Both the position numbers and the translations under genes were made by a program. 64,000 nt of DNA from Pseudodesulfovibrio alkaliphilus (GTDB lineage Bacteria > Desulfobacterota > Desulfovibrionia > Desulfovibrionales > Desulfovibrionaceae): NCBI RefSeq assembly GCF_009729555.1, contig NZ_WODC01000002.1, forward strand, positions 296,962-360,961, written 5' to 3'. The stretch's first letter is position 1, and the number at the start of each line of letters is the position of its first letter. The notes beneath the pieces were generated by a model. It was given only the letters and a program-made list of their open reading frames with translations, searched no databases and was not told the DNA's origin. Of this stretch, positions 33,488 through 44,188 are shown piece by piece.

Positions 33488-34256
33488 CTGTGTTCGGTTC
33501 CACATGCCAACCGTTGATTGTCTGTGCGGCCTGCCGGATCGCCACGCTGGCCGGGCTCTTGGGAAATTTGTGACAAAAGGGAACCTGCGCGATGACGGCA
33601 TTGCGGACGTTGGGATCATAGGGCACGATTCCCACAAGATCCAGAGAGATGCCGTCCAGAAAGTGGTCGCAGGCCTTGAGCAGCTTAACGTAAACCTCCT
33701 TGGCCGTTTTTTTGTCCTCCACCATGTTCACGAGTACACGGAAGCGTTCCACTCCGTGCTGGAGCTTGAGTACCTTGATCAGTGCGTAGGCATCGGTGAG
33801 GGATGTGGGCTCCGGCGTGATGACCAGCAGCCGCTCCTGCACCGCGAGGTTGAAATACAGCACGTTGTCGTTGATGCCCGCGCCGGTGTCCACGATGAGA
33901 TAGTCCACGGCATCTTCCAGAACGTCCATGGCGTCGAGCAGGTCGAGTTTCTGGCCCCTGTCGAGGTTGACCATATCGCTCACGCCAGAGGAGGCGGGGA
34001 GAATCCTGAATCCGTAGGGCGTCTCGAACAGAATCTTGTCGAGGGTCATGTCCTCGTGAAAAAGATGGAACAGGTTGCGCTCCGGGGTCAGGCCGAGAAT
34101 GACATCGACATTGGCCAAACCCAGGTCGGCATCCAGCAGAACGACGTTCTTGCCAGCCATGCTCAAGGTGTGGGCCAGATTGACGGACATGTTGGTCTTG
34201 CCAACGCCGCCCTTGCCGGACGTGACCGAAAGGACCAGGGGTAAACGGGTGCTCAT
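33429..34256 (-). CDS. flhG: FlhG/MinD-family flagellar number ATPase
   Basis: A 275-residue MinD-like ATPase with the deviant Walker motif SGKGGVGKTNMSVNLA at residue 12 and DADLGLANVD. FlhG restrains flagellar number by stimulating the FlhF GTPase at the pole. It follows flhF by 17 bases. Confidence 0.93.
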   Translation of the reverse strand: MSTRLPLVLSVTSGKGGVGKTNMSVNLAHTLSMAGKNVVLLDADLGLANVDVILGLTPERNLFHLFHEDMTLDKILFETPYGFRILPASSGVSDMVNLDRGQKLDLLDAMDVLEDAVDYLIVDTGAGINDNVLYFNLAVQERLLVITPEPTSLTDAYALIKVLKLQHGVERFRVLVNMVEDKKTAKEVYVKLLKACDHFLDGISLDLVGIVPYDPNVRNAVIAQVPFCHKFPKSPASVAIRQAAQTINGWHVEPNTDGNIKFFWKKLLFQERSVA

Positions 34257-34273
34257 GGCGTCAATCTTTCTCC

Positions 34274-35377
34274 TTAGGGTTGAATGTCGCCGCCGGGCAG
34301 CTTGCGCATAAACACCATCCGCCAGATCATGTCGAGGGTGGCGGGAGCGATGCTGTTCTTGAGGCCGGCACCGTACGAGAGCGCTGAAATCGGCAGCCCA
34401 CTGGCGAACGCCATGTTCACTAATGCCCCGAATGTACAGGTTTCGTCGAGTTTCGTCCAGATAACGCTTGCGAGTTGTTCACTTTTGTATTTCTCCATGA
34501 ACCGTTCGAACTGGGCTGCGCTGTAATAGGGGTTGAGAACCAGGTGGATGGACAATTCCCCGCAGGTCGAGAGGCCGTAGAGTCCGGTGAAGTCCTCAAG
34601 GGTTGTATTGCCCGTCAGTCCCGGCAGGTCAATGAGAATCATGTCAAACTGTTCGGCTTCCTTGCGCAGGAGCAGGAAGTCATCACGGGTCACGATTTCG
34701 CGAAAGGCGAGGCCTGAAAGCTCTGCGTAGTGTTTGAGCACCAGCCGTCCCTTGCCGCGTCCTCCGTCAGCCGTGGCCAGGCAGATGCGCGTTTTGGGGT
34801 TGGACCTCTTCTCGCGCAGTGCCAGCCGGATGAGGCTTGAGGTCTTGCCCGCCCCTCCTGGTCCGGCAAAGGCGTGGATGGCTCCGGGCCAGTCCCGGGA
34901 GCGAAACGGCTTGACTTCCACCAGGGATTCCAGGGCGGTGATGATGGAGCGCTTCGGGTCGTCCCGCAACTCGCAATACACGCTGGCAAGCACCTTGGCA
35001 TCCACCTCTTCCCGTTCGAGGTATTCCATGGCCAGCCGCTGCTTGGGAGCCAGGGTGGCGGGGTCCATCTGGGGTTTCATCAGGGCCAAGATCTGACCCT
35101 TGATCTGGCTCCATTCGCGCTGCCAGCCGATGGCGCTGCGGAGCGCGTCCTCCACCGTGTCTTCCTTGGTCCTGGATGGCCCAGTGTGTTTGACCGGGCC
35201 TGGTGCGCCCGGCGTCCCTGCTGGCATGGCATCCACTGCGGCCACGATTTCGCAGCATTTGCTGCCGTTGTCGGTCACGGTCTTGTTGGAGAGGATGACG
35301 GCATCGGCCCCGAGTTCGGCCTTGACCATGGCGAAGGCCGCTGTGGCGGTGGCGGCGCGGAAGGTCTTCATTCTCAT
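34274..35377 (-). CDS. flhF: FlhF, SRP-like GTPase for polar flagella
   Basis: A 367-residue protein with an N-terminal helical domain (MKTFRAATATAAFAMVKAELG) and an SRP-type GTPase at residues 155-360, with G1 GPGGAGKTSSLIRL, LIDLPGLTGN and the TKLDE guanine specificity motif. It recruits the flagellar base to the pole. It lies nine bases from flhA. Confidence 0.92.
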   Translation of the reverse strand: MRMKTFRAATATAAFAMVKAELGADAVILSNKTVTDNGSKCCEIVAAVDAMPAGTPGAPGPVKHTGPSRTKEDTVEDALRSAIGWQREWSQIKGQILALMKPQMDPATLAPKQRLAMEYLEREEVDAKVLASVYCELRDDPKRSIITALESLVEVKPFRSRDWPGAIHAFAGPGGAGKTSSLIRLALREKRSNPKTRICLATADGGRGKGRLVLKHYAELSGLAFREIVTRDDFLLLRKEAEQFDMILIDLPGLTGNTTLEDFTGLYGLSTCGELSIHLVLNPYYSAAQFERFMEKYKSEQLASVIWTKLDETCTFGALVNMAFASGLPISALSYGAGLKNSIAPATLDMIWRMVFMRKLPGGDIQP

Positions 35378-35386
35378 GTGCTGTTC

Positions 35387-37489
35387 CTACAGGTCAACGG
35401 TTGCTGCGGATTGAATCTTGATGTCGGCGGGAATCTCGGCCTGGGACAGGATGGGCAGGGTCGGAATGAACCGATTCAACAGTTGGGCGAGATGGCTGCG
35501 AATTTGCGGGACCACCAGCAGCACGGGCTGGCCGTCGGCCACCATTGCCTCCTCGGTGGATCTGTTGATGGCCTGGATGATCTGCTGGGCCATTCCGGGT
35601 TCCAGTGCGAGGTAGCCGCCTTGTTCGACGGGGCGCATGGCGTTGACGAGAATCTCGTCCACCTTGGGGCTCAGGGTGATGATGGGCAGTACGCCCGACT
35701 CGCCGAGATAGGGGTTGACGATGGTGCGTCCCATCTTGGCCCGGACGAACTCTGTCAATTGGCTTGGCTCCTGGGTGGCGACGCCGTAGTCGGCCAGGGT
35801 TTCCACGATGGTCAGCAGGTCGCGTATGGAGACGTTCTCCTGCACCATCCTTTGGAGTACCTTTTGGACGCCGCCCACGCTGAGTACGGAAGGCACCAGG
35901 CTTTCCACGGCCTTGGGTGCCCGTTTGGCCAGGTTGTCGAGCAGTTCCTGGGTTTCCTGCCGTCCCAGAAATTCGTGCAGGTTGCGGCGGAACACTTCGG
36001 TGAGGTGGGTGGCGATGACCGTGGACGGATCGACCACGGTGTAGCCCGCCAGCATGGCCTCTTCCTTCTGGGCCTCGGGTATCCAGACCGCTGGCAGATT
36101 GAAGGCGGGCTCCACGGTCTCCACGCCTTCGATGCGCTGCCTGGCGTCGCCCGGATCCATGGCCAGGTAGTGGTCGATGAGCAGCTCCGCCTGGGCGACG
36201 GGGTTGCCTTTGATGACAACCCTGTATTCGCCGGGCTTGAGCTGGAGATTGTCGCGCAGGTGGAGCGAGGGGATGACCACACCCATGTCCAGGGCGAACT
36301 GGCGGCGGATGGACCGGATGCGTGAAAGCAGATTGCCGCTTTGCTCCTCGTCCACCAGCGGGATGAGGCCGTAGCCCACCTCCAGTTCGAGTTGGTCCAA
36401 AGGCAGGAGCATCTGCACTTCTTCCGGCGTATCCAGGGTTGCGCTGTCGCGGGTGCTTTTGGAGTCGTCCTTCTCCGGGTTCAGGGCCTGCTGCTGCTTG
36501 GCCGAGAGGTGCGCCACGGCGTAGATGATGCTGGCCAGCGTCAGGAAGGGGATGGTTGGCATACCCGGGACAATGGCGAAGACCAGCAGTATTGCCGACA
36601 CCAGCTTGAGGGCGCGATGATGGAAGGAAAGCTGTCCGATGAATTCCTCGCCCATCTTGGCCTCGGCGGCAGCTCGGGAAACGATGATGCCTGCGGAGGT
36701 GGAGATGATAAGCGAGGGGATAGTGGCCACAAGGCCGTCGCCGATGGTCAGGAGCGTATACGTCTGTGCGGCGTCCATCCAAGCCATGTCCTTTTGGAGG
36801 ACGCCAATGAGAAAGCCGCCGATGATGTTGATGGCAGTGATCATCAGACCGGCCTTCACGTCTCCGGACACGAATTTGCCCGCGCCGTCCATGGCGCCGT
36901 AGAAATCGGCCTCCCGGCGCATGTTGTCGCGTCGCCTCGTGGCTTCCTCCTCGTCGATGAGGCCCGCGTTAAGATCGGCCTCCACTGCCATTTGTTTGCC
37001 TGGCATGGCATCCAGGGTGAAGCGGGCCGCCACTTCGGCGATACGGGTGGTGCCGGTGACGATGACAACCTTGTTGAGAATGAACAGGATCATAAAGACC
37101 ACGATGCCGATGACGTAGTTGCCGCCGACAACGAATTCACCGAAACTTTGAATGACCGAACCGGCGGCATCGGTGCCCTCGTCGCCGTGGAGCAGGATGG
37201 CCCGCGTGGTGGCCACGTTGAGGGCGAGGCGCAGCAGGGTGGTGACCAGCAACAGCGATGGAAAGATGGAAAATTCGAGGGGAGAGGTCATGAACATGGT
37301 GGTGATGAGCACCACAAGGGCAAGCGAGATGCTTACCGTCAGCATGAAGTCCAAAAACGGCGTCGGCAGGGGAATGAGCATGACGAAGAGGATGACCACC
37401 ACACCGCCTGCCAGAAGAACGTCGCCCTGTTTGGCGAATCTTTCGTAGTCTATATTGGGAACGAGGGATTTGCTGGAAGGCTGAGCCAT
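35387..37489 (-). CDS. flhA: Flagellar export protein FlhA
   Basis: Central component of the flagellar type III export gate, 700 residues. The first 340 form eight membrane helices including the family segment GVVVILFVMLIPLPTPFLDF; the cytoplasmic C-terminal domain binds chaperone-substrate complexes. The FHIPEP-like loop reads DNMRREADFYGAMDGAGKFV after the membrane segment, as in most FlhA. Length is normal. Confidence 0.96.
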   Translation of the reverse strand: MAQPSSKSLVPNIDYERFAKQGDVLLAGGVVVILFVMLIPLPTPFLDFMLTVSISLALVVLITTMFMTSPLEFSIFPSLLLVTTLLRLALNVATTRAILLHGDEGTDAAGSVIQSFGEFVVGGNYVIGIVVFMILFILNKVVIVTGTTRIAEVAARFTLDAMPGKQMAVEADLNAGLIDEEEATRRRDNMRREADFYGAMDGAGKFVSGDVKAGLMITAINIIGGFLIGVLQKDMAWMDAAQTYTLLTIGDGLVATIPSLIISTSAGIIVSRAAAEAKMGEEFIGQLSFHHRALKLVSAILLVFAIVPGMPTIPFLTLASIIYAVAHLSAKQQQALNPEKDDSKSTRDSATLDTPEEVQMLLPLDQLELEVGYGLIPLVDEEQSGNLLSRIRSIRRQFALDMGVVIPSLHLRDNLQLKPGEYRVVIKGNPVAQAELLIDHYLAMDPGDARQRIEGVETVEPAFNLPAVWIPEAQKEEAMLAGYTVVDPSTVIATHLTEVFRRNLHEFLGRQETQELLDNLAKRAPKAVESLVPSVLSVGGVQKVLQRMVQENVSIRDLLTIVETLADYGVATQEPSQLTEFVRAKMGRTIVNPYLGESGVLPIITLSPKVDEILVNAMRPVEQGGYLALEPGMAQQIIQAINRSTEEAMVADGQPVLLVVPQIRSHLAQLLNRFIPTLPILSQAEIPADIKIQSAATVDL

Positions 37490-37553
37490 GTTTTTGACAC
37501 CTCGCGGATGGTCTTGGGCTGGTTGCCGGAGGTGCCTTCATGTTCCTCAACTC

Positions 37554-38615
37554 CTAGCGTCGCTTGAACTTCTCAAGCTTGGCGAGGATCGCCGCAACGG
37601 CCTGGAACAACTCCTCCGGGATGGTTTCCCCGATTTCCACCTGCTTATACAAAGCCCGTGCCAAGGGTGGGTTGGCCTCCAGTGGGATGTTGTTTTCCCG
37701 GGCAACCTCCTTGATTCGTTCGGCAACGCGGTTCACTCCCTTGGCCAGGACCAGGGGGGCTGGTGCGACCAGGGCATCGTATTGCAGGGCAACGGCGTAG
37801 TGTGTCGGGTTGGTGATGACCACGTCTGCCTTGGGGATGTCCTGGAACATCCGGCTGGCCATCATCTGGAGCATTTTCTGTTTCTGTTTTTGTTTGACCC
37901 GAGGGTCGCCCTCGGCCTGTTTGCGTTCATCCTTGACTTCGTCCTTGGTCATCTTGATTTTTTCCTCGTACTGCCAACGCGTATACCAGAGGTCGGCCAA
38001 GGCGATGATCAGCATCGGTATTAGAGCGTAGCAGACCATTTTGTAGCCGATGGAGAGGAGAAAGGCGATGATGCCGTGGACATCGGAATAGAAGAGAGGC
38101 AGAAGATTCATGTATTCCTGCTGGATAACGATATATGGGGCAATGCCCACGGCAACGGCCTGGAGCAGGCTCTTGCCGAGACGGACTAATGCCTGCGGGC
38201 TGATGAACAGTCGTTTGAGGCCAGCCATGACATTGAACAGCTTGCCGAATTTCGGCCGCATGGGCTTGGTTGTCCACAGTGAGCCAACCTGAAGACGCAG
38301 GATGAGCCAGGCCGTGAAGGCGAGTACCAAAAGGACGGGCAGGACGAGAATCGTCAGTTTTTTCATGCCCCAGACGAACAGGGCGTAGGCAGTGGACTGG
38401 TCGATCTTGATTTTGATTCCTTCACGAAAGGTCCAGTCGAAAATCTCCATCATCTGGCCCTGGTAGAAGCCGATGAGGACGCGCAAGGTAAGGACGCCCA
38501 TGAGCAGGACGATCACCTTGGTCAACTCCTGACTCTTGGGAACATTTCCCTCGTTTCTGGTTTTTTTTCGCCGTTTCTCTGTGGCTTTTTCTGTTTTGCT
38601 CGGATCCTGGGCCAT
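37554..38615 (-). CDS. flhB: Flagellar export switch protein FlhB
   Basis: A 353-residue protein with four membrane helices and a cytoplasmic domain that cleaves itself between Asn and Pro of the NPTH loop, switching export from hook to filament. The loop is N269-P270-T271-H272. The N-terminus KTEKATEKRRKKTRNEGNV is typical. It follows fliR by 12 bases. Confidence 0.96.
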   Translation of the reverse strand: MAQDPSKTEKATEKRRKKTRNEGNVPKSQELTKVIVLLMGVLTLRVLIGFYQGQMMEIFDWTFREGIKIKIDQSTAYALFVWGMKKLTILVLPVLLVLAFTAWLILRLQVGSLWTTKPMRPKFGKLFNVMAGLKRLFISPQALVRLGKSLLQAVAVGIAPYIVIQQEYMNLLPLFYSDVHGIIAFLLSIGYKMVCYALIPMLIIALADLWYTRWQYEEKIKMTKDEVKDERKQAEGDPRVKQKQKQKMLQMMASRMFQDIPKADVVITNPTHYAVALQYDALVAPAPLVLAKGVNRVAERIKEVARENNIPLEANPPLARALYKQVEIGETIPEELFQAVAAILAKLEKFKRR

Positions 38616-38627
38616 GGCGCAAGCCTT

Positions 38628-39413
38628 CTAGAGTGGGGAGCCGGCTTTGAGGATTCCCCGGAATATGGGGCCGAGGTTGTCCAGAAAGTCTTGCACGTAG
38701 TTGGCCATGATCATGAACAGGAAGCCCAGGAAGAAGAAGCCCACTGTGATTTTGATCGGAAAACCCAGGACAAGCACATGCATCTGGGGCGCGGCTCGCG
38801 AGATGAGCGCCAGCGAGAGATCGACCAGGAACAATGCGGCCATGACCGGGGCTGCGATACGGATGGCAAGGGTGAATATGATGCCCGAAAATTCAAGGAA
38901 TTGGGAGACCAGCCCTGGTGTGAGAAGCAGGCCGCCCGGAGGAATGTACTGAAAGCTCATGCCCAGGGCGTTGATCAGTTGCAGGTGGCCGTTGAGAACG
39001 AGGAAGGTGAGCATGGTGCACATGTAGAGGAAATGAGCTGTCACGGCATTGCTGGTGCCGGAGATGGGGTCGACCACGTTGACCATGGCGAATCCCATCT
39101 GAAAACCGACAATCTGTCCACCAAAGCGGACTGCGGCAAACAGGAAGTTAACGATCAACCCGAGGATGAGTCCCATGAGCGCCTCGCCCATGAGCATGAT
39201 GACGATGTCTATGCCGCTTGCTGGCATCATGCTGCCGGGAAAAGCGAGCTGAGGCCAGACCGCCATTGTCAGCACCAGGAGCAAGGCTGCCTTTATGGGG
39301 GCCGGGATGGAGTTGCCTCCGAAAAAGGGCAGCAGGAAGAGCACGATGCTGATTCGAAACAGCGTCAGATAAAAGCTCAACATGTCTGCTGGGTTGAAAC
39401 CGAAAATATCCAT
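38628..39413 (-). CDS. fliR: Flagellar export protein FliR
   Basis: Export gate protein of 261 residues with six membrane segments that assembles with FliP and FliQ. The FPGSMMPA and FQMGFAMVNVVDPISG segments are family hallmarks. It is the first gene of the flagellar operon in this window, with fliPQ not present here. Confidence 0.94.
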   Translation of the reverse strand: MDIFGFNPADMLSFYLTLFRISIVLFLLPFFGGNSIPAPIKAALLLVLTMAVWPQLAFPGSMMPASGIDIVIMLMGEALMGLILGLIVNFLFAAVRFGGQIVGFQMGFAMVNVVDPISGTSNAVTAHFLYMCTMLTFLVLNGHLQLINALGMSFQYIPPGGLLLTPGLVSQFLEFSGIIFTLAIRIAAPVMAALFLVDLSLALISRAAPQMHVLVLGFPIKITVGFFFLGFLFMIMANYVQDFLDNLGPIFRGILKAGSPL

Positions 39414-39500
39414 CAGGCTCTCAATGCAAGACCCGAACCATTCGATGCCCCTTGAGGCTGTCGTCTGTGTCCGGAGGTTCCGGCCGCGTGTCGTATGAAG

Positions 39501-39534
39501 AAAGCCCTCCAGGAAAGTCTTGTTCCAAGAGGGC
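39501..39534 (-). terminator. Terminator of the M23 peptidase gene
   Basis: On the minus strand GCCCTC pairs with GAGGGC, enclosing GGAA/TTCC, and the stem is followed by TTTCTTC. It separates the M23 gene from the flagellar operon. Confidence 0.65.
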
Positions 39535-39558
39535 CTGCCTTGGTCATCGCGTGGCTGG

Positions 39559-40464
39559 TCAGTTCAGGATGTAGCGCTTGGGGTCTACCGGTACTCCATT
39601 GAGGCGCACTTCGTAGTGCAGGTGCGGCCCGGTGCTTCGTCCCGTGGTGCCGACATAGCCGATCAACTCGCCTCGGGTCACCTCCTGGCCGTTCTTGACG
39701 GCGATGCGATGCAGATGGGCGTAGCGGGTAGACAGGCTGGCGTTGTGTTTGAGGCGGATGGTCAGACCGTAGGAACCGTCGCGGCCGGTGAAGGTGATGG
39801 TGCCCCTGGCAGGAGCATAGACAGGTGTGCCGCGGGGTGCGGATATATCAATACCCTTGTGAAATTCGCGCTTGCCGGTGAAGGGCGAGGTGCGCCAGGC
39901 AAATCCAGATGTCACCCAACCCGATGTGGGCCAGATGGAGGGGGTGGCTTCAAGGATGTTCTGGTTGTTGCGCAGGGTATGCAGAATCTCCTGCTGTCTG
40001 ACTTCTTCAAGCCGGGCTTCGACGTTAAGCTGGCGCAGAAACTCGTGCATCTTGCGGGCCAGCAGTTCCTGCCTGTAGAGAGGCAGATAGCCCTTGGCGA
40101 AATTTTCGTTGGACGGGCCGCCCTTGGGGGCAGTTGCCTGGCTTCCGTCCTGGTCGAGATTGATCATGACCCGGAGCTTGGAATCGAAATCGCTGATGCG
40201 GTCGAGGTTCTTCTGGAGAGCGGAAATTTTCTGGGAGAGGCTGAGAAGTTGGGTTTTCTGTTCCTGAACGGTTTTTTCGGCGATGCTCAGTCCCTGTTCG
40301 ACGCGGGAATGGTGGGTGTATTTATTCCAGAGAACGACATTTCCGGCGGCCATCCCGACCATAAGTATGAAAAGGGTGGCGATGAACCAGCCCCGTAGCT
40401 GGAATTTCTTGCAGGAACCCTGTTTGTCCTTGAAGACGACGATGTGATATTTTCTGAAAAGCAT
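39559..40464 (-). CDS. M23 metallopeptidase with anchored coiled coil
   Basis: A 301-residue cell-wall hydrolase-type protein: membrane anchor at about residues 26-46, coiled coil at about residues 60-110, and a C-terminal LytM domain. The zinc ligands appear in HKGIDISAPRGTPVYAP, HLHRIAV and GPHLHYEVRLNG, so all three (H, D, H) and the catalytic histidine are present. It may trim peptidoglycan for growth, division or flagellar assembly. Confidence 0.88.
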   Translation of the reverse strand: MLFRKYHIVVFKDKQGSCKKFQLRGWFIATLFILMVGMAAGNVVLWNKYTHHSRVEQGLSIAEKTVQEQKTQLLSLSQKISALQKNLDRISDFDSKLRVMINLDQDGSQATAPKGGPSNENFAKGYLPLYRQELLARKMHEFLRQLNVEARLEEVRQQEILHTLRNNQNILEATPSIWPTSGWVTSGFAWRTSPFTGKREFHKGIDISAPRGTPVYAPARGTITFTGRDGSYGLTIRLKHNASLSTRYAHLHRIAVKNGQEVTRGELIGYVGTTGRSTGPHLHYEVRLNGVPVDPKRYILN

Positions 40465-40527
40465 TGCCTTTCCAGTCGGATGTTATGAGTTCAAGGGCGC
40501 GGGTGGATCAATTGCCATTCTATTAGT

Positions 40528-41277
40528 CTAGAGTTTTTGGCATGTCAAGTGGACTTGGTGACGAAGGATGGCATTGAAGATGTTGTTTTTTATGCGTTTA
40601 TCATTTTTCCACGCTTGGCGCAGCCAGTCATGCACCTCGTCGCGCTTGGTGCTGCCGTTGGAAGGGCAGGTGTTTTCCCATACCGGCAGTTCCCACTGTC
40701 TGGCGGCCTTGATCACGGTGCCTTTGTCCAGCATCATGGTTGGGCGGATGACCTGGAGTCTGCCGTCGAAGAAAGGCTCGTGAGCCGAAAGCCCGTCGGT
40801 GCGCCCGTTTTGCAGGACATTCATGAAAAAAGTGACTACGTTGTCGTCGGCGTTGTGACCAAATGCGAGATGGGTCAGTCCGTAGTCGCGGCATAATTCA
40901 AAGAGCCGCTTGCGACGCAGCATGCTGCAATAAAAGCAAGGGGAATTCTTGCGATTTTCCTCGGTATGGGCGCGGGGGCCGTAGTCTGTAAGCTCGGCGT
41001 GGAGCGAGAGGCCATGGCTGGCGCACCAGTGGGTGAGCGGCGCGTGGGAGGCGGTGTCAAAGCCTGCGTTGATATGCAGGACCATCAGTTCGACAGGAAA
41101 GGGCATTATCGCCTGTCGGATGGTCAATACCTTGAGCATCAGAAAGCTGTCCACCCCGCCGGATGCGGCGACGCCAATGCGCGCCCCGCTTTCAACCATG
41201 CCGGTTCCCTGCATCAGTCTGCCTGTGGCGCTGACGCATTTTTTCTGTGCGAATGTGAGTTTGCCCCATGAAGCCAT
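40528..41277 (-). CDS. TtcA-like tRNA thiolation enzyme
   Basis: A 249-residue PP-loop ATPase. The PP-loop SGGVDS is near residue 41, a CxxC motif lies in SPCFYCSMLRR and the adjacent FGHNADD binds metal. TtcA makes 2-thiocytidine at tRNA position 32 and holds an Fe-S cluster through this motif. I chose the ATG at 41277 with GAGGGAAG upstream. TtcA itself is the best match, but related thiolases share the motifs. Confidence 0.82.
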   Translation of the reverse strand: MASWGKLTFAQKKCVSATGRLMQGTGMVESGARIGVAASGGVDSFLMLKVLTIRQAIMPFPVELMVLHINAGFDTASHAPLTHWCASHGLSLHAELTDYGPRAHTEENRKNSPCFYCSMLRRKRLFELCRDYGLTHLAFGHNADDNVVTFFMNVLQNGRTDGLSAHEPFFDGRLQVIRPTMMLDKGTVIKAARQWELPVWENTCPSNGSTKRDEVHDWLRQAWKNDKRIKNNIFNAILRHQVHLTCQKL

Positions 41278-41454
41278 TGTTCTTCCCTCGGGGTTTCTGG
41301 TAATGATGCTGGACCCGGTGGGGGAGTTAGACGATTCCTGCTTGACTTGCAAGCGCGGCTGGTGCATTTTTATTGGCTTGTGCGCCGGGCATGGTCTTTG
41401 GTGCTATCTTCCGCTGCAATCCGTTCCGGCATCCCGTCCTGGAGGACTTGCCCC

Positions 41455-42795
41455 TTGAAGCGATTATTCCTTGGCCTGATCTTGGCACTGCTGGCCGCAA
41501 CGGCTTTGGGCGTGTATCACTGGCGCATGGCCGAACCCAGGCAGGAAGTGGACAGGACGCGTTGGCTTTCCCGTCCCTTTGATGCCGTGCGCTCGCTGCA
41601 TATTCAAAGCGCTAAGGGAACCTATATGCTCACTGTCGCGGATACAGGCTGGGAGGCGCACGTTCCCGGCGCTTCGTGGAATTTCGTTGCCCGGGTCATG
41701 CCTGAAAAGGTGGCTGACTATCTCGCCCGATTAGGCGGACTGGCTCCCCACCGTTCGGTGGGCGGATTCGATCAGGGCGGGCTTGAGCAGTACGGGTTGG
41801 ATGAGCCGGAATTTAAAATTCTCGTCTCCTTGGGCGAAAAGGATGGCAACCCGCTGACGGTCAGACTGACAACTGGCGAGTCCGGCGCGGTCTACGGGTG
41901 GAACTCTGACAGCCCCGGGCTGGTCTACGAGTTCGATGCTTCGGTTGTGGAGCAGCTGGGTCTGCCCGCTACGGCCTTTTTTGACACACGCGTCTTCAAT
42001 TTCGACCAGGAGACCGTGTCCAGGGTCCAGCTGACCCAGCCCTTCGGGTCCAATTGGCTGGTGGAGAAACGAAAGGAAGGGTATTTCTTTAGTCTGCCCG
42101 GCTATCTTAAGGACAAGCCTGCTTCGGACTCGGCCCTCAAGCTCTATCTGCACTCGCTTTCTCTCTTGAGGGTCGGAACCCTGGTGCTTGAACCGCTGGA
42201 TGTTGACAAGCGGTTGCCCGCTTTGACCATCCGTATATGGAACGCCAAGAGTGAAACGCCTTCTTCCGTGGACTTTTATACCGTCAACGACAGGCCCGAA
42301 GTTTTCATGGGGCGCTCCTCCTGGCTGACCATTCCCTTTACCCTTGATGCCCAGAGCGTTGGCCAACTGGTCAGGAGCGCCTTTGATGTGCAGGGGCGTA
42401 CGGTGGTCAAACTTGACATCGGCATCGTGGCCCGCCTTGTGGTCAATCACGGCGGCACGGAGTATGTTGTGGAGCGCGGCGAGAGCGGTTGGCACCGCCC
42501 CGGCGATCAAACCGAACTCAGCGGCATTGACATGTCGCTTTGGCGATTTACTGATTTGCAGTTCGAGGCATTGCCTCTGAATCTTCTGCCGGAGAGTGCC
42601 ACGGAAGTGATGCACTGCCGACTTTTCGACGGCAAAGGTGACAAACTGACCGCCCTGACGTTCTATGCCGATCCCAGGCTGCCTCAGGGGCAGTGCTGGC
42701 TTAAGAACGGCGGCGGCATGTATTACCCGGTTTCAAGCAGGCTGCTCAAGGACCTCCAGGGACTTTTTCCCGTCGGTACCGCAACAAGCGGGTAG
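41455..42795 (+). CDS. DUF4340 periplasmic or membrane-anchored protein
   Basis: A 446-residue protein with an N-terminal membrane anchor (residues 4-20) and three repeated beta-rich modules typical of DUF4340, with no catalytic motif. The start is TTG at 41455 behind GGAGGA. In many bacteria DUF4340 proteins follow Gld-type ABC transporters, but none is present here. Function unknown. Confidence 0.7.
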   Translation: MKRLFLGLILALLAATALGVYHWRMAEPRQEVDRTRWLSRPFDAVRSLHIQSAKGTYMLTVADTGWEAHVPGASWNFVARVMPEKVADYLARLGGLAPHRSVGGFDQGGLEQYGLDEPEFKILVSLGEKDGNPLTVRLTTGESGAVYGWNSDSPGLVYEFDASVVEQLGLPATAFFDTRVFNFDQETVSRVQLTQPFGSNWLVEKRKEGYFFSLPGYLKDKPASDSALKLYLHSLSLLRVGTLVLEPLDVDKRLPALTIRIWNAKSETPSSVDFYTVNDRPEVFMGRSSWLTIPFTLDAQSVGQLVRSAFDVQGRTVVKLDIGIVARLVVNHGGTEYVVERGESGWHRPGDQTELSGIDMSLWRFTDLQFEALPLNLLPESATEVMHCRLFDGKGDKLTALTFYADPRLPQGQCWLKNGGGMYYPVSSRLLKDLQGLFPVGTATSG

Positions 42796-42829
42796 GCCCA
42801 GGGCAGCAACACGATTCAAGGAGAACGAC

Positions 42830-43066
42830 ATGGCACGCATTACTGTAGAGGATTGTCTGGAGAAGGTCAGCAACCGCTTTCTCATTACCCAGATGGGCAT
42901 CAAGAGGGTCAAGCAATATCGCGAAGGGTATCCGCCCCTGGTGGAATCCAAGAACAAGGAAATCGTCAATTCCCTGCGCGAGATCGCCGCGGGAAAAATT
43001 CTGCCCGATCAGGAAATTCCCGACGTTGAAATCGATATCGACGCCTACGGGGAAACCTCCAGATAA
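42830..43066 (+). CDS. rpoZ: RNA polymerase omega subunit
   Basis: A 78-residue assembly subunit of RNA polymerase. [18 protein letters not shown] and the basic KRVKQYREG segment are the conserved core. AAGGAG lies seven bases before the ATG. It is directly followed by dnaJ after two bases. Confidence 0.95.
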   Translation: MARITVEDCLEKVSNRFLITQMGIKRVKQYREGYPPLVESKNKEIVNSLREIAAGKILPDQEIPDVEIDIDAYGETSR

Positions 43067-43068
43067 CC

Positions 43069-44187
43069 ATGGCCAAGCGTGATTACTACGAGATTCTGGA
43101 GGTTTCCCGCGACGCCTCCCAGGATGAGATAAAATCCGCCTACCGCAAGCTGGCCTTCAAGTTTCACCCCGACCGCAATCCCGATGACCCGGAGGCGGAA
43201 AACCGCTTCAAGGAGGCGGCCGAGGCTTATGAAGTCTTGGGAAACGCCGAAAAGCGGCAGACCTATGACCGTTTTGGCCACGATGGGGTGAACGGCAATG
43301 GGTTCTCGGGGTTCTCCAGCAGCGAGGATATCTTCGGCGCCTTCAGCGACATCTTCGGCGAGGTTTTTGGATTCTCGGCCGCCGGTCGCGGCGGAGGCAA
43401 CCGACCCAGGCCAGGTGCGGACTTGCGCTACAACCTCGACATCACCTTCCGCCAAGCCGCCAAGGGGGCCGAGGTGGACATCCGCATTCCTGTCGAACAG
43501 GTCTGTGGACGGTGCGATGGTTCCGGTGCGGCTCCCGGGTCGCGTCCCCAGACCTGCTCGCAATGCGGCGGCTCTGGCACCATGCAACAATCACAGGGGT
43601 TTTTCAGGATTTCCGTGACCTGCCCGCAGTGCCGTGGAGCCGGTTCCATTATTACTGAGCCTTGCGACGAGTGCATGGGGCGCGGCAGCGTGATTCGCGA
43701 CAAGGATCTCAAGGTGCGAATCCCGGCGGGCGTGGACAACAATTCGCGTCTGCGTCTGCGTGGCGAGGGCGAGGCAGGCATGTTCGGCGGGCCTCCCGGC
43801 GATCTCTATGTGGTCCTTCGCGTGGAGCCTGATGCGGTGTTCGAGCGCCAGGGGCAGAATCTGCTTATTCGTCGGGAAATATCCTTTGTCGAGGCGGCGT
43901 TGGGACATCGGCTGGAAGTGCCGACCCTGGACGATCCGGTCAATCTCGAAATCCCCAAGGGTGCCCAGAGCGGCGAGGTCTTCAGGCTGCGCGGCTTGGG
44001 ACTGCCCCACCCGGGCAGCTCTCACCAGGGCGATTTGCTGGTGGAGGTGCGGGTCAAGACCCCCACCAACATGAACAAGCGCCAGGAGGAACTGCTGCGC
44101 GAGTTCTCTGAGATAGAGTCCAAGAAATTGAGTACCAAGGTCAAGGGTTTCTTCAAGAAAACCAAAGACAAGGTCATGGGTGAGTAA
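43069..44187 (+). CDS. dnaJ: Chaperone protein DnaJ
   Basis: A 372-residue co-chaperone that delivers clients to DnaK. It has a J domain with the HPD motif (FHPDRNP, near residue 33), a G/F-rich linker ([15 protein letters not shown]), and four CxxCxGxG zinc repeats: [24 protein letters not shown] and CDECMGRG. The C-terminal client-binding domains are intact. Confidence 0.97.
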   Translation: MAKRDYYEILEVSRDASQDEIKSAYRKLAFKFHPDRNPDDPEAENRFKEAAEAYEVLGNAEKRQTYDRFGHDGVNGNGFSGFSSSEDIFGAFSDIFGEVFGFSAAGRGGGNRPRPGADLRYNLDITFRQAAKGAEVDIRIPVEQVCGRCDGSGAAPGSRPQTCSQCGGSGTMQQSQGFFRISVTCPQCRGAGSIITEPCDECMGRGSVIRDKDLKVRIPAGVDNNSRLRLRGEGEAGMFGGPPGDLYVVLRVEPDAVFERQGQNLLIRREISFVEAALGHRLEVPTLDDPVNLEIPKGAQSGEVFRLRGLGLPHPGSSHQGDLLVEVRVKTPTNMNKRQEELLREFSEIESKKLSTKVKGFFKKTKDKVMGE

Positions 44188-44188
44188 G

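Noticed and set aside
35394..36782. A 462-codon minus-strand frame within flhA
   Set aside because: Arginine-, glycine- and proline-rich shadow of flhA in another frame on the same strand.
39425..39440. Sigma-54-like TGG/TTGCA pattern upstream of fliR
   Set aside because: Its predicted transcription start would fall at the fliR start codon, leaving no ribosome site; the -24 half is also poor.
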